From Hepsetus odoe (taxonomy: Eukaryota > Chordata > Actinopteri > Characiformes > Hepsetidae): DNA of 64,000 bases. Numbering within the stretch: position 1 is the stretch's first letter; each line of letters begins with the position of its first letter. Both the position numbers and the translations under genes were made by a program. The notes under the pieces are model-generated. The model searched no databases. It saw nothing but the letters and a program-made list of their open reading frames with translations, and was not told the DNA's origin. The stretch covers positions 30,348,638 through 30,412,637 of the forward strand of contig CM029368.1 in the NCBI GenBank assembly GCA_017165825.1. The letters are read 5' to 3'. Of the stretch, positions 10,596-21,134 are shown piece after piece.

Positions 10596-11057
10596 TCATT
10601 GGGCTTTTTTTTTTTTTTTTTTTGTTCTCCATGAGACAGAGCCTGCCATACTGTCTTCTCCATCTCCTCCTGTCACTGCCTCCATTTTAATGAGCATCAG
10701 ATTACTGCACGGAATCACCCCATCGTCCTCTGCGAGCCTTCGGACTCTGCGGACTTTGATATTTCCCTCCTCTATCTCCTTCTCCTTGATAATGTTAACC
10801 CTTCTAATGAAGACATTGTGCTGCTGTCCGAGGCTATTGTTTTGCCGGGGTCTGTCCCCTTTAGCGGCCTGCGCTGTCTCTCTGATGAACATGTCCGTGT
10901 CTGTCACGTTATCCACGAGGGTTTTTATCTCGCCCCTCGCCCCTCCCTCATGGCCATATTTACATTCAAATTCATGGACTGTGATGCTATTTGAATTTAC
11001 ACTGGGCAGAACTGGTGGAAGCAGTATATCTACCTGAGCCAAAATGTCAACTCGCAT
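10596..11057 (-). other. Long open frames on both strands, no recognised product
   Basis: A 153-codon frame runs on the minus strand (10596-11057) and a 115-codon frame on the plus strand (10690-11037). The minus-strand peptide is charged in the middle (RRVNIIKEKEIEEGN) and ends in a Lys run that comes from a poly(T) tract at 10605-10623, so its C-terminus is an artefact. No domain, signal peptide or splice context is recognised. The stop-poor stretch has higher GC than its surroundings and no repeat signature. It may be a conserved non-coding element or, less likely, an exon. Confidence 0.2.
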
Positions 11058-11809
11058 GGAATTGCGGTATAATTTAATAGCAATTAACAGTAAACAATAG
11101 TGTAGGGTGAACTCATAAATCAGGGGGGGTGGAGGAGGGGCGAATCAGGTCTCTCACTCCCTTTTGCTCTTGCTATGTCTCTCTCTCTCTCTCTCTCTCT
11201 CCGTTTCGTCCTTTCTTTCTCCCGCCCACCTTTTCTCTTTCAAATAATTCTAAGATGGTCATGTCAGAACAGGAGTGAAATCAAATGTTCTTGTTCTTCA
11301 TCATAAAACATCATAGAACCATCAACAAACTCATGGCTTCTTTGAACAAAACTTGTTTTTAATATTCACATTTTCATACATGTTTACTCGATCATGTGCT
11401 TAAACATTCAGCGCTACATACTTCATTCATTCAGTGAATATTCCAAAATGTTCAGACCTGTAGCTTTTTAAAACATTAAGTGCTTAATTATTGACTCAAA
11501 GCTGAATTATTTGCTCAGTTCACACTATTTAATCATATCACACAATACACATTATTTAATCCCAATCATACACTCAGCACTCATTCTTCACTCTGTACTT
11601 AATAAGGTCAACGTGTACGGCTTATGTGAATCCTCAAATGCTGTATTATTTACTTACATACTCAATGTTTCATGCTCAGAGTTCTTTTATGTCTAGTTTT
11701 CTGGCTTATTTGAAGCATTGCACACACATTTCAATATTCAGCGATTGAAATCTGATCAGCATTCGATGCTACTTAATCTGTTATGCTTGAAATACTCAAC
11801 ATCCTTCCC
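11058..11809. other. (CT)n tract and AT-rich DNA
   Basis: (CT)n at 11179-11201. From 11280 on the DNA is AT-rich with loosely repeated short motifs of the CACATTATTTAAT type (about 11519-11561). No gene signal. Confidence 0.4.
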
Positions 11810-11933
11810 TGCGATGGGCTGGCGACCTGTCCGGGGTGTGTCCCCCGTCCTTCGCCCCGTGTGAGCTGGGATGGACTCCAGCATGCCCCCGTGACCCCGC
11901 TTGGGACAAGCGGCAGAAAATGACTGACTGACT
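11809..11933 (+). mobile_element. SINE-C tail fragment
   Basis: CCCTGCGATGGGCTGGCGACCTG... through GACCCCGCTTGGGACAAGCG and GCAGAAAATGACTGACTGAC: the forward orientation of the same 3' tail seen reversed at 3802 and 54437. The head is absent, as in a 5'-truncated insertion. Confidence 0.8.
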
Positions 11934-12435
11934 ACTAAACATCCTGCACTATTCTTGAATATGGGCTTAGTTGAATTAACAGTATTAAAAGTTTAAAGTA
12001 TTAAATGAAATAATTGATTTTATACTTGATTATGTGGTCCATGCCGTACAATACTCTACACAAATGAAATAAAAAAAAAGTTTATGTTGGAATATTGCAG
12101 TAAAATTATTTAATAAAACACATTGTCTACTATGGAGAAAAAGCAAAACCAAAGAAAAGCCTTTGTGTCAAAATATCAGGTAGCGCAGGTGATTGGGAAA
12201 GTTACTGTGAGGAGCCGCGAGAGCTTCATGCATGGCGTCAGGCACAGGAAGCAGAAGGGCTTTGATGTCGCAGGCAGTTATAAAGCAGGAGTCCTGCTGT
12301 TGTCGCGCTTCAAGGAGCATTCCTACCATCCTAAACGAGGAATGGCACCTCTACACAGCGCTCCCTTTAACAATCAGCATCTACTGCTCACACTTGATTT
12401 GCCATCACACACTAGTTTAGGTTCTTTCGCACATT
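11934..12435. other. Intergenic DNA, no gene supported
   Basis: An ORF at 12123-12473 starts in unremarkable sequence and runs into the (GA)n tract; its peptide has no recognised domain. Confidence 0.35.
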
Positions 12436-12468
12436 TGAGAGAGAGAGCGAGAGAGAAAGAGAGAGAGC

Positions 12469-12518
<50 letters not shown>
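12436..12518. repeat. (GA)n microsatellite
   Basis: An 83-bp purine tract, with a pure GA run over the right half and interrupted on the left. Confidence 0.95.
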
Positions 12519-12521
<3 letters not shown>

Positions 12522-13977
12522 ATTTGAGATTTTAAATTATAAACCAACCGAACATCCACATCAACCTGACACCCTCCACTCCCCCACAAGTCACCAATCC
12601 CCTTTTCCCTGGCTCACCAGTTCATAATGCTCATATTCAACTCAACGCAAGCAACCCTCTAAGGATCATCTTGGATTCTATAAAATCAGGCTTAAAATGC
12701 AATGTTTGGCCGCAGAGGAACCTTTTTCATTCCCTCAAAAAGCTTTGAATTGATGATTTTTTAACCCATTGCTCTGCATGAAAAGTGTGTATGTGAAGAA
12801 CCTTTGCCAAATTCGAAGAACATCCACTCAATGTGGAGTTATGGGTTTTTCTTAGAACTGAAAGCCAAGCTGAAGAACTTCAGTCTCAGAAATAGTTGGT
12901 ATCGCTTGCTTCCCCCATGGTGGTACCCTTACAGTAATCCCTTCAGTGCCTAAAGTAGGGAACATAATTCCATGGTGTCTCACTGCAGCTTTCCTTACAC
13001 ACCGTCCTGACTCCAGGCTTCCTATTTGACTACTTCAGAATATCAGGTGATTAAAAGGTACAAACTTCGCCTCTTTCTCCTGGAAAAAGGTTTTTAAGAT
13101 ACAAAACTGGATCTCAAGGACCATGTTATACCTTTAAAGGTACATTTGCACTATTTGTACCTTCACGATCCAAAAAAATTGTACCAACACAGCATCTTTA
13201 TTTCTGACTGTTCAGTGCCGCAGTATGTGGGCAACAGGACTCAAAATTCATCAAGCAAGAGAAGAGAGACACAGGACAGCCTCTCAATATAGACGTCGGG
13301 ATAGAGAAAGGGATAGAGAGAAAAGAGGAAAAAAGGCGAAGCATTGAACTTCATCCTGTGTCCATAACCAATTAGCATTACAACATCATAACAACTGCAC
13401 ATTGTGGAAAATGAGCGGAAACTCAGCGGCTGCTTCGGGTTCCATACCAAAACGAATGTGAGGTTTACCATAATCTCCCCTTCGGTGCTTCTCCAGCGAT
13501 TTGTTGCGTTTCAGCAGATTGTGGCGACGGATAAATAAATAGATAAGACGTGCAACATTAAGTTAATGCAGAGTAGCAGCCGCAGCAGCAGAGAGGTAGA
13601 GATAGGCCATAAAAACGCAGCATGACGTCCACAGGCCCACAGGCCTCACTGCAGGCACAACAGCCTCTCTCTCTTCTTCTCTCTCTCGCACTGCTGCTCC
13701 ACATTCTAAAGAGAGAAATATTGTCTGGCGAGGAAGGCAGAAAGGAGCGAAGTTCTGCTGCTAATAGAACACTCGTTGTCAGAGAAGAACTTTCGGCTTG
13801 CTTTCTTAATTCTTCAGAAGAATTAAGAAATGGATTAATGACGTGTGTGCAAAGATGTCCAAGCCCGTCCAGTTACCTTCATTATTTAGAAACAGCCACG
13901 GATTCTGAGGACCACAGGCAGTCTTTTAGAGTTTGTTTGACCTCCCCTGCTGCACAGTTATCATGCTGTTGGTTACA
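12519..13977. other. Intergenic DNA; weak traces of a dispersed GGTAC/AGAACC repeat
   Basis: The region 12690-12870 has AGGAACCTTTTTC and GTTTTTCTTAGAACTG motifs that recur at 61520-62080, suggesting a shared old repeat. The region 13050-13180 has several GTACC/GGTAC motifs. The ORF 13622-14008 lacks recognisable similarity and starts beside CT-rich DNA. Confidence 0.3.
13802..13830. repeat. Perfect hairpin, 13-bp arms with 3-base loop
   Basis: TTTCTTAATTCTT, CAG, AAGAATTAAGAAA. It is an exact inverted repeat in otherwise unremarkable sequence. It has no GC-rich stem or T run in the position expected of a terminator, and terminators of that kind are not expected in a vertebrate anyway. Confidence 0.9.
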
Positions 13978-14815
13978 AACATCAGCCACTTTATTTGAAA
14001 CCCCATAGCTCTACCTCTGCTGGTGTACAGTCAGATGCTGTAGTCCATCTGTTGCAGAATTTATATCGGGCATCCTCTAGCCCTTCATTAAAAGTCCACA
14101 TAGTAGCTCTTGGTGGGTTTTCAGGACCAAGTTTTTATTTTAAGTGTGTTTGCACACAGCATCTAGCTTACATGCAGCTGACAACAGAGGTTTCACACTT
14201 GCACTCGTTTGCAGAAGATGGGTGAAATGACAAGTGAAATGAAGTAAAAATGAAGTAATTAAGGAAAATTCATGAAGAAAAACTAAGTTCTGCACATTTT
14301 AATGCAGAAATTCTTTTCATTTCTGAATAGTGGGCAGTGTGCTGTGCTGTGATAGACAAATAGTCGCTTTCACTCTCACCATTCAAAGACATTCACGTCA
14401 GGCTGGAGAGGCTAAATTGCCTCCTAGGTGTGTGTGTATGTGTGTGTCTGTATGCTTGTGTGTCTGTATGCGTGTCTGTATGTTTCTATGATGGACTGTA
14501 AGAGATGAGGTAGACTCCAGCCCCCTGCAGCACTAATAATGACAAGTGGCTCAGAAAATGAGTGACTGAGTGAGAGTATGTTTTAATTTGTTTAATTTTG
14601 TTGCCACCACATTAATGGCACCAGTGCACCAAGTATGGTCTACCATCCAAATAACAACCCATCAGAAACCTTGTGCTCAGACCAGCAATGAGCAGGGTAG
14701 TGGCTGCTGTACATGGGCTGCAGATGGGGTGCAGGGTGCAATCATATATTATGAGCCTTTGAGGGCACAGGAGAATGGAGGGATGGTAACTATTTCTAAT
14801 AAAGTGGACGGTAAG
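13978..14815. mobile_element. Dispersed teleost repeat (CCACTTTATT family), split by SINE-C
   Basis: The left part (13985-14120) has a CCACTTTATTTGAAACCCC start and a CTGTAGTCCATCTGTTGCAG motif also present at 16925-17045. The right part (about 14630-14805) ends with ATTTCTAATAAAGTGGACGG, the inverted counterpart of the start. So the two ends look like the inverted ends of one element interrupted by the SINE-C fragment at 14379-14575. Ends of this kind fit a non-autonomous DNA transposon; the superfamily cannot be fixed from this copy. Confidence 0.5.
14379..14575 (+). mobile_element. SINE-C body and tail fragment with TG-rich expansion
   Basis: CATTCAAAGACATTCACGTC, AGGCTAAATTGCCTCC, then a TGTGTCTGTATGC-type tandem stretch (14428-14484), then GGTAGACTCCAGCCCCC and GACAAGTGGCTCAGAAAATG plus GAGTGACTGAGTGA. 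This order matches the complement of the copy at 59841. Confidence 0.72.
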
Positions 14816-15119
14816 TGTACATGCAAAGGTTTTAAATGGTTTCAATAGTTGATATGCCTTAAACCGTGGAAAGAATTAGGGTTTCATAAGTTAAGGAAAA
14901 CACATTCAATTTGAAGTTCTCTTGCTTTTGCAACAGCAGCAAAGTGAAGAAAGTACAATGCACATACAGACACACACACACACACAACACAAAACACACA
15001 CACACACACACCTTCCCGCACTGAAGCATATATCTATTTCACAACGATGAGACAGTGGTGTCCCAGCCATGATGAATTCACTCCAGGACATCATTGTGAA
15101 GGTAGCGTGCACCTCTAAT
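14816..15119. repeat. (CA)n microsatellite and flanks
   Basis: The (CA)n tract covers about 14970-15011 with AA interruptions; the flanks are unremarkable. Confidence 0.7.
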
Positions 15120-15480
15120 CTTTTTATTAGAAATCTTTTTTTTTTTGCTGTTTATAATGAAAACAGGAGCGTCCGACAGCAGTAATCGGCGCAGCCCATC
15201 TCAGCTTATATTTCATCCCGCCATATGATGTCATAAGCAAGAACGCATCCGATATATAATTTCCACACATGACGAATACTAGCCCCGAGCAGCGCTTTCC
15301 TGGAACGCTGTTAGCCTGTATCAAATCCCTGTCGTTTTGGTTAGAATAATCGCATTAAGCTCAAATAAAGGCGCCATGTAAAATAGCCATGACATCCGTG
15401 TTTAGCGCATGCCTCGTTCTGGCGCGAGGGATATCGGAAGAGTGCGCTCTGCTCAAACACAGGACCACAGCACCAGGCCC
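15120..15480. promoter_or_regulatory. Candidate conserved non-coding element
   Basis: Repeat-free, information-rich stretch: CATATGATGTCATAAGC (CRE-like TGATGTCA at about 15226), TCAGCTTATATTTCATCCCG, AGAATAATCGCATTAAGCTC and CCATGTAAAATAGCCATGAC. No open frame supports coding. The composition contrasts with neighbouring microsatellites. The call rests on appearance only, with no alignment behind it. Confidence 0.25.
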
Positions 15481-16045
15481 AGCATCAGATGGGAGAAGTG
15501 GATAGCCCACTGTCTCCTAACAAGTCCATCCAATTTCTACTTGCTGTTGAGAAAATGATGCCACAGCTGGGCTTTGCATAGTGAGAGAACTTTACAAGGG
15601 GGATCAAATTTCAATTGCCTTGCATAATGTAATACTTTGCAGTGTTGCAGTTGCAGCCATTTCAAGCATGTTCCATGACCCCATTTTGACTTAAAATACT
15701 AATTTCAAACTCTAGGGTCTTAATTGGCTTAATAGGCTCATTGGGAGATCAAGGCCCAACTCCGTTATTTACTACCCCTCGATCCCTTGTTTTTCAGTGT
15801 CCTGTTGCAACTTAGTGCCTTCAAACAGCACCTCATTCCTGGATTGCAACATTTCTGAAAGGTACTCTAGGAGCGAAAACTAAAGGCATTTTCTTCTAGT
15901 AGCCGATTTTTCCAGAAGGCAGACAGACATCACATATATATGCAATCGTCTCCACATCACTGGCAGTTCCACCTGTTTGCAATGTGAAATAATATTAGCT
16001 AGTGTTAGTGAATGCATTTCTTTTAAACCAGGAAGCAGTGTTTGG
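15481..16045. other. Intergenic DNA, nothing recognised
   Basis: No repeat family or coding signal seen. Confidence 0.4.
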
Positions 16046-16370
16046 CTATAGGAGTAGAAGATGGACTGTGTGACACAGGAGGAGAGGGAGGAAGACAGAT
16101 GACACCGATACAGAATTAACGCACAGCTTTGTGCCGGGCCCAAACCCCTCGATCCCCGCTCCTCCCCCGTCCCGCCAGTCGGGGCTGGTGGCTCGACACT
16201 GAAAATCTTTATCTGCTACATGATGCATGAAAACGCACTGTCTTGTTTTAGAACTGTACGTGGCCCCATGACCTCCCCGCCACAGATGCAATGTGACCCC
16301 GCAGCCGCCATCCATTTCAGCGGGCGAGCAGATTCTATGAATTTTTATTAACACATGTTTTTTTTTTTCT
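16046..16370. promoter_or_regulatory. Candidate conserved non-coding element
   Basis: A GC-rich, repeat-free stretch (about 16130-16340) lies in AT-rich surroundings, with TTTATCTGCTACATGATGCATG (GATA-like and ATGCAT motifs, about 16209-16230), CCATGACCTCCCC and TGAATTTTTATTAAC. A 102-codon minus-strand frame spans it but resembles nothing known. Confidence 0.22.
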
Positions 16371-16493
16371 CTCTTATTTTTTTATTTATTTATTTTTTGA
16401 CTCGTTGGTGCCTCTTGACTCATGGCTTGAGCCGTTAAACAAATTGCTTGACACTCTGAAAATGAAGTTGTTGAAGTGGCCTGAGATAAGTCT

Positions 16494-16559
16494 CTCTCAC
16501 TTTCTCTCTCTCAGTCTCTCCTCAGTCTTTTTGGGTCTCTGCCCCCCCCCCCAACCCCC

Positions 16560-16599
<40 letters not shown>

Positions 16600-16609
16600 C
16601 TCTCTCTAT
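16494..16609. repeat. (CT)n-rich tract with poly(C)
   Basis: Interrupted CT repeats, a run of ten C near 16542, and a purer (CT)n at 16563-16606. Confidence 0.9.
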
Positions 16610-17065
16610 ATCCTCTATGAAGCTGTCAGTCTCACATGGCCTGGAGGATCCCCCTCTGCTTCTTCTGCAATCACAAAAGCAGCCTGCAGACAATGGAACT
16701 CTTTAAAGCAGTGCCCTCCCTCTCCCACTCCCAGTCTTGTTCACTCTGGGGCTGAAACATCCAACGGCCAGTGAGTGGAAGCACAAGGTAGATGCTTCTA
16801 ATAAAATCAGAGAGTAGAAAAGACAGAAGAGTAGCTGCTTCATTAGTGCGTAACCTCTCCACACATCTGCCCTGTCTGTGAAATGAGCTCTGAAATGAAC
16901 TGATATTGCACATATACAGCAATTAGTCACTTTATTTGGTACACCTACCTTGTATCTGCTCTCATTGTCCATTTGATTAGCTCCACTGACCATAAAGGTG
17001 CACTTGTACTTTATAGTTACAAACTGTAGTCCATATGCTTCTCTGCATCATATGTTACATATGTT

Positions 17066-17082
17066 CCCCCCCCCCCCCCCCC
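17066..17082. repeat. Poly(C) run of 17
   Basis: Seventeen consecutive C bases, a length at which sequencing and assembly are unreliable. Confidence 0.9.
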
Positions 17083-17177
17083 TTTACCTTGATTATTAAT
17101 TCAGGACCCACACAAGACCTTCAGTCAGCAGGGTGGTCTATCATTCTCTACGGTGATACTGACATGGTGGAATGCTA

Positions 17178-17180
<3 letters not shown>

Positions 17181-17218
<38 letters not shown>

Positions 17219-17222
17219 TGTG
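17181..17222. repeat. (TG)n microsatellite
   Basis: About 20 TG units inside the dispersed repeat. Confidence 0.95.
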
Positions 17223-17640
17223 CATTGCCGCCAGAGTGTTTAAACAACACCTCATAGTCATTGCATAGGCTAAGAATTAATCAACCAAACAAAAATATGC
17301 CATTGGCAGTGGTCTGGTTTTTAAACTAAAATGACTAGAGGATGACCAATAGGAACATAATCAGGTGAACTATCAATGACTTTCAGAGTGGACCAGTAGT
17401 TTAGATCGTCTAAAGGTCAACGGCACTGCTGCATGTGAAACCATGGTCCATAACCATGTCCACCCAAATAATGTCTGCTCCCTGGTGATCCTACTGAACG
17501 TTCATGACACAGAACTATACCTTGTAATGATGCTGGGAAACCAATGGATCAGTAATTGTAAACTCCATCTATATTATCAGTGTAGCTGATAAATGGACCG
17601 TGGTCGCATTTAATGAGGTGGCTCATCCTTGTAAGTATGA

Positions 17641-18467
17641 GCTCAAAGTTTCACTTTGTATCAGTTGTACCTTAAAATTCTTATCTCATTGCCGACTTTG
17701 CTCAAATCCAGGATTTCAGATTTTGTTTAAGCCGGCTAAGTGCTCAGATCACATGCACAGTGTGAACCCCAATCCATTCACAGCAGCCCAAAGTTGGTTC
17801 GCTGTTCAAGTCTGAAGAAACGCTGAAACGAGCGCGTGAGAGCACACGAACTGGAGGCCTCACGCTGACTTTTCTCATATCCCTGCTCATGCTTTTTGAT
17901 TAAGGATTTATATTTGGAAGGCAGATACGCCACCGTCTTTAAAAGTCATTGACATCCCCAGCATGGCACGGCTCCCCCACCCCGACCCCCAGACATCACC
18001 CTGAATGCATCAATTAGCACAATCAGTGGCCCGCACTCTTTTCCTACTTTACATCCCATTTCAATATCTCATAGGAAAAGCTGCAAAGGAATACAATTAA
18101 TTTTTGACACAAAAGTAAAGGCGCTAATTTACCTGTTAGAAGTAGTTCCATTCCTTCTGCACGTTGATTAACATGGGATTTATTATTTTATTAAATATTT
18201 ATTTGAGCTGTATCTCTTTTCCTAGTTTATGTTTTAAAGCAGCTTAAGTAGCAGTGTTTGCCGGTGACTCATTGCTGAAGGATCCACCTGAGTGACACAC
18301 AATAACAAACTGTATACAGCAGCACTACGGCTATTTAGTTTTCAACATCAGAACAAAACATTTGGAAACAATTCTAATAAATATAATACAGACAGCACAA
18401 AAACTGTTGCTGAGGGGACATCAAGCTTGTTTCTTAAACCTGAAAAAGCCAGCTGCCATTTACAAGA
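17641..18467. promoter_or_regulatory. Unique DNA with candidate conserved element at 17860-18180
   Basis: The segment 17880-18150 is repeat-free and contains TTTTTGATTAAGGATTTATA (about 17893), CATCAATTAGCACAATCAG (about 18008) and TACAATTAATTTTTGAC (about 18091), which are homeodomain-type motifs around a short C-rich stretch. No coding signal. It is a candidate enhancer by appearance only. Confidence 0.25.
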
Positions 18468-18733
18468 TCCATCCATCCATTTGCCATCCATCTGTCCTTC
18501 CATCCATACATCCACACATCAATCTGTCTGTCCGTCCATCCATTGATCTATCCATCCATCAAACCATCCCTCCATCCATCCATCCATAAATCCATCCATC
18601 TATCCACCTATCCATCCATGCATCCATCCATTCACCCATCCATCCATCTGACTTTCTGTTCATACACCACCAATCCACAAATCCATCTGTCTGTCCATCA
18701 GTCCATCCATCCATCCATCCATCCATCCATCCA
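18468..18733. repeat. Long degenerate (CCAT)n tract
   Basis: About 265 bp of ATCC units with many substitutions (CTGTCCGTCCATCC, CCACCTATCCATCC). It produces meaningless HPSIHPSI-type frames. It may have grown from the tail microsatellite of a SINE-C copy. Confidence 0.92.
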
Positions 18734-18754
18734 GAGCTTTACTCAAACCTTCAA

Positions 18755-19010
18755 ATGGTTTGATTAAAAACCCCAGCAACAGCACTGGGACTAACACAGC
18801 TCTCTCAGTCTGACACAAACTCTATCAGTGCCGATTCTGTGTAATGGTCCAACATTAAAAGTGGTCTTGTGGTCAGAAACCGATAAAGTAAGCTCAGGGC
18901 AAGGGCTACAGTTTATGTAGCAGGTGTTTCTAATAAATTGGCCAGGGTTTCTAATCAGGGGTTTCTAGTAAAGTGGCCAGTGAGTGGGAGTACAAGACAG
19001 ATGTGTGCAA
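18755..19010. mobile_element. Dispersed teleost repeat fragment (TTTCTAATAAATTGGCC family)
   Basis: TGTGGTCAGAAACCGATAAAG followed by two successive end-like motifs, TTTCTAATAAATTGGCCAGG (about 18928) and TTTCTAGTAAAGTGGCCAGT (about 18964). It is the same family as 13978 and 16744; the end appears duplicated. Confidence 0.5.
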
Positions 19011-19099
19011 TTAAGAAGCAGACGAGTAGAAGTAATGGGTGGGGGTTTTAGAATTAAGTAGATAGTGCATGCGGTCCTCTACAAAAGTTCATTTGTTGT

Positions 19100-19430
19100 T
19101 GCTATGCACCGAATACATTTGTGTTTGAGATCAAAAGGGTGGAGGTGTCACAATCCACTAGAGATCTTTGAGAGCTGAAATGTAGAGGCCGTACCACAAG
19201 ATGCAAAACACTCATTAGCAGTAACAATTTGGGAAAAATGTACAGAGGTGACCCACAAAGACTCTAGAATAAAGTGGACTGATGAGAGAAAGATTCAAAT
19301 CTACCAAAAGCAAGGCCGTAATATGGGGGGAAAAAGGCTCATGATTCAAAACCTAAGAGCTAATCTGTGAAACACAGTGGAGTTAGTGTCATGGCTTAGG
19401 CTTACATGGCTGCTTCTGCCATAGCCTCAC
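19100..19430 (+). pseudogene. Possible Tc1/mariner transposase relic
   Basis: A frame around 19266-19310 reads IKWTDERKIQIYQKQGR, resembling the WTDES motif that begins the DDE core. Downstream (19365-19420) the DNA has TCTGTGAAACACAGTGGAG and TGTCATGGCTTAGGCTTACA, resembling the VKHGGGSVM/WGC region of Tc1 transposases. The frame is broken throughout. The family assignment is tentative. Confidence 0.45.
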
Positions 19431-20404
19431 TATTTTAATTGCTAATTGACCTTGTTTAGCTGAATTATTTGGATTTATTGAGAAATGCATCCAAATTAAT
19501 CAGGAAGATTTTTATCATGCATCTAGATGATGCAAATCCAAAATGAGGCGCCAAGTTAAAATAAGGCTTCATCAGGGGGAAAAGTTTTGAGCTGGTCAAG
19601 TCAACCACCACTTAATGAAACTGAACATGCATTTCCTCTTCTGCGGAGGAGGCAGAGGAGAGGCCCCCAAGCTACCCCACCAACCCCCCAACTCCTGGAA
19701 CAAAGCAAGAACTGAAAGAAGCTGGGGAAACCTGGAAAACCATAATCCAACAACTGGGTGAAGTCAGTGGGCTGCATGTTTGAGGCAGTTTTTGCTGGTA
19801 AGAGATATGCAACCCAATTTTGAGTGTCATTTACTCTAATTTTCTTTTGGCAGTTTGCATTGTAAAGCTGTGTTTTCATGACAGTAGTATTCAGAAGAAA
19901 TATATGTTTCCTGACTACAACGGCCAGTAAGATGCAATAATAGGAGTGGAGTAATATAAACATGTCAGTGTGGTCATACAGCTTTCATTGTGCAGCCTCC
20001 CACCTCACTGCTGCTGCTGCCAGGGAGAAGACTAAAGCTGCCTAATCAGCCTCTCTTCTGCTTAATATCACAGCCTGCTAACCTTTAGGGAGGAGAAAGA
20101 AAAGAAAGAAGAAGAAAAAAAAAAAACCTCAAGGTGAAGAGATGTGACGCTTGTCATATCTGTCTGAGAAAGTAGGACACGTTTCAGTTACTGACGCGCC
20201 TCAGCATCGGAGGCAGAATCAGAAGTAGCCCCTGTTTCACAGCAGACACGGCCGACTCTCGGGTCATCACAGCGCACCTGGATCCTCCATCTTCGTGTTT
20301 ACACTTCTACTCTCCACAAAACGTGTTTAATTAGCTTTGTGTTCACTTTCCAAATGTCATCACCCAGCGTGTCCCTGCTAGGGAACAAAGAAATAGAAAA
20401 ATAT
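19431..20404. other. Intergenic DNA, no gene seen
   Basis: The 120-codon minus-strand frame at 19601-19963 has no recognised similarity. A-rich GA stretch at 20095-20127. The segment 20155-20350 is repeat-free with mixed composition. Confidence 0.35.
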
Positions 20405-20476
20405 CAAGTGGATGGAGAAAGAGGGAGAGAGAAAGAGAGCAAGCAAGAGAGAGAGAGAAAGAGAGAGAGAGAGAAA
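20405..20476. repeat. (GA)n-rich tract
   Basis: Interrupted GA and GAAA repeats. Confidence 0.88.
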
Positions 20477-20928
20477 GTGACAGTGGGAAGTTAAAGGGGT
20501 GTGAGTAGGATGGGAAAGAGAAAATGGAGAGGATAGAGAGATAAATAAGAACAATGAAGAAGAAAGGAAAGAAAAAAAGTCATATAAGCAGAAATGGAAA
20601 AACTGGCCTTAAACTGCAGGAAGAATAAATAGAGGTAGATGGTAAGTGAGGAAGAGTCTGGCAACTCAAGATGCCGAGTCCTCGAGTCCTCGGTTAAAAT
20701 GGGAAGCAGGGTGATTTTGGCACTGTGACATGTGCAAGCGGCACCTTTGTTTGCAGGTATGTCAGTGCAAAATGTGCACACATGGGAGAATATGTGTACC
20801 AGCAATGTTGAGCTATTGAATGCATATTTGTATAATAATGTAAAAGTCATTACATTACATACTACACAGTACATTACATACTACACTGTACATTACATAC
20901 TACACAGTACATTACATACTACACAGTA

Positions 20929-21134
20929 CATTTACATTTACAGCATTTAGCAGACGCTCTTATCCAGAGCGACTTACATGTCCTAATTTCAGGGACAGTC
21001 CCCCTGGAGCAACTCAGGGTTAAGGGTCCTGCTCAGGGACCCAGTGGTGGTAATGCCAGAGGTGGGATTCGAACCGGGGACCTCTTGATCCAGAGGTCCG
21101 TAGGCAAGTACCCACCACTAGACCAGTGCCACCC
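20929..21134 (-). mobile_element. SINE-B (V-SINE-like) inside the minisatellite
   Basis: On the minus strand the head (GGTGGCACTGGTCTAGTGGT) lies at about 21115-21134 and box B (CGGTTCGAATCCCACC) at about 21062-21077. The conserved central domain has CCACTGGGTCCCTGAGCAGG, CCTTAACCCTGAGTTGCTCC and GGGACTGTCCCTG. The tail GCGTCTGCTAAATGCTGTAA at about 20938-20957 resembles the 3' end of L2-type LINEs. Array units flank both sides, so it inserted into the array. Confidence 0.9.

Larger units (their letters stand above)
16744..17640. mobile_element. Dispersed teleost repeat with inverted ends (CCACTTTATT family)
   Basis: At 16925-17045 are GTCACTTTATTTGGTACACC, GTCCATTTGATTAGCTCCAC and CTGTAGTCCATATGC. 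At 17550-17600 are CAGTAATTGTAAACTCC and GTAGCTGATAAATGGACC, which mirror the left arm in reverse complement. Between are TCCACCCAAATAATGTCTGC-type motifs (about 17459-17478). A partial end of the same family (GGCCAGTGAGTGGAAGCACA) lies at 16766-16785. The arrangement suggests a DNA transposon of about 700 bp; the TIR-like ends resemble those of the Tc1-type relic at 45340. Confidence 0.5.

Noticed and set aside
12123..12473. 116-codon plus-strand frame
   Set aside because: It ends in the (GA)n tract, has no recognised domain, and the initial codons are AT-rich random-looking sequence.
13622..14008. 128-codon plus-strand frame
   Set aside because: It includes a CT-rich stretch and runs through the exact hairpin and into the dispersed repeat at 13978; no domain is recognised.
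18292..18767. Several frames with PSIHPSI repeats
   Set aside because: Translation of the degenerate (CCAT)n tract.
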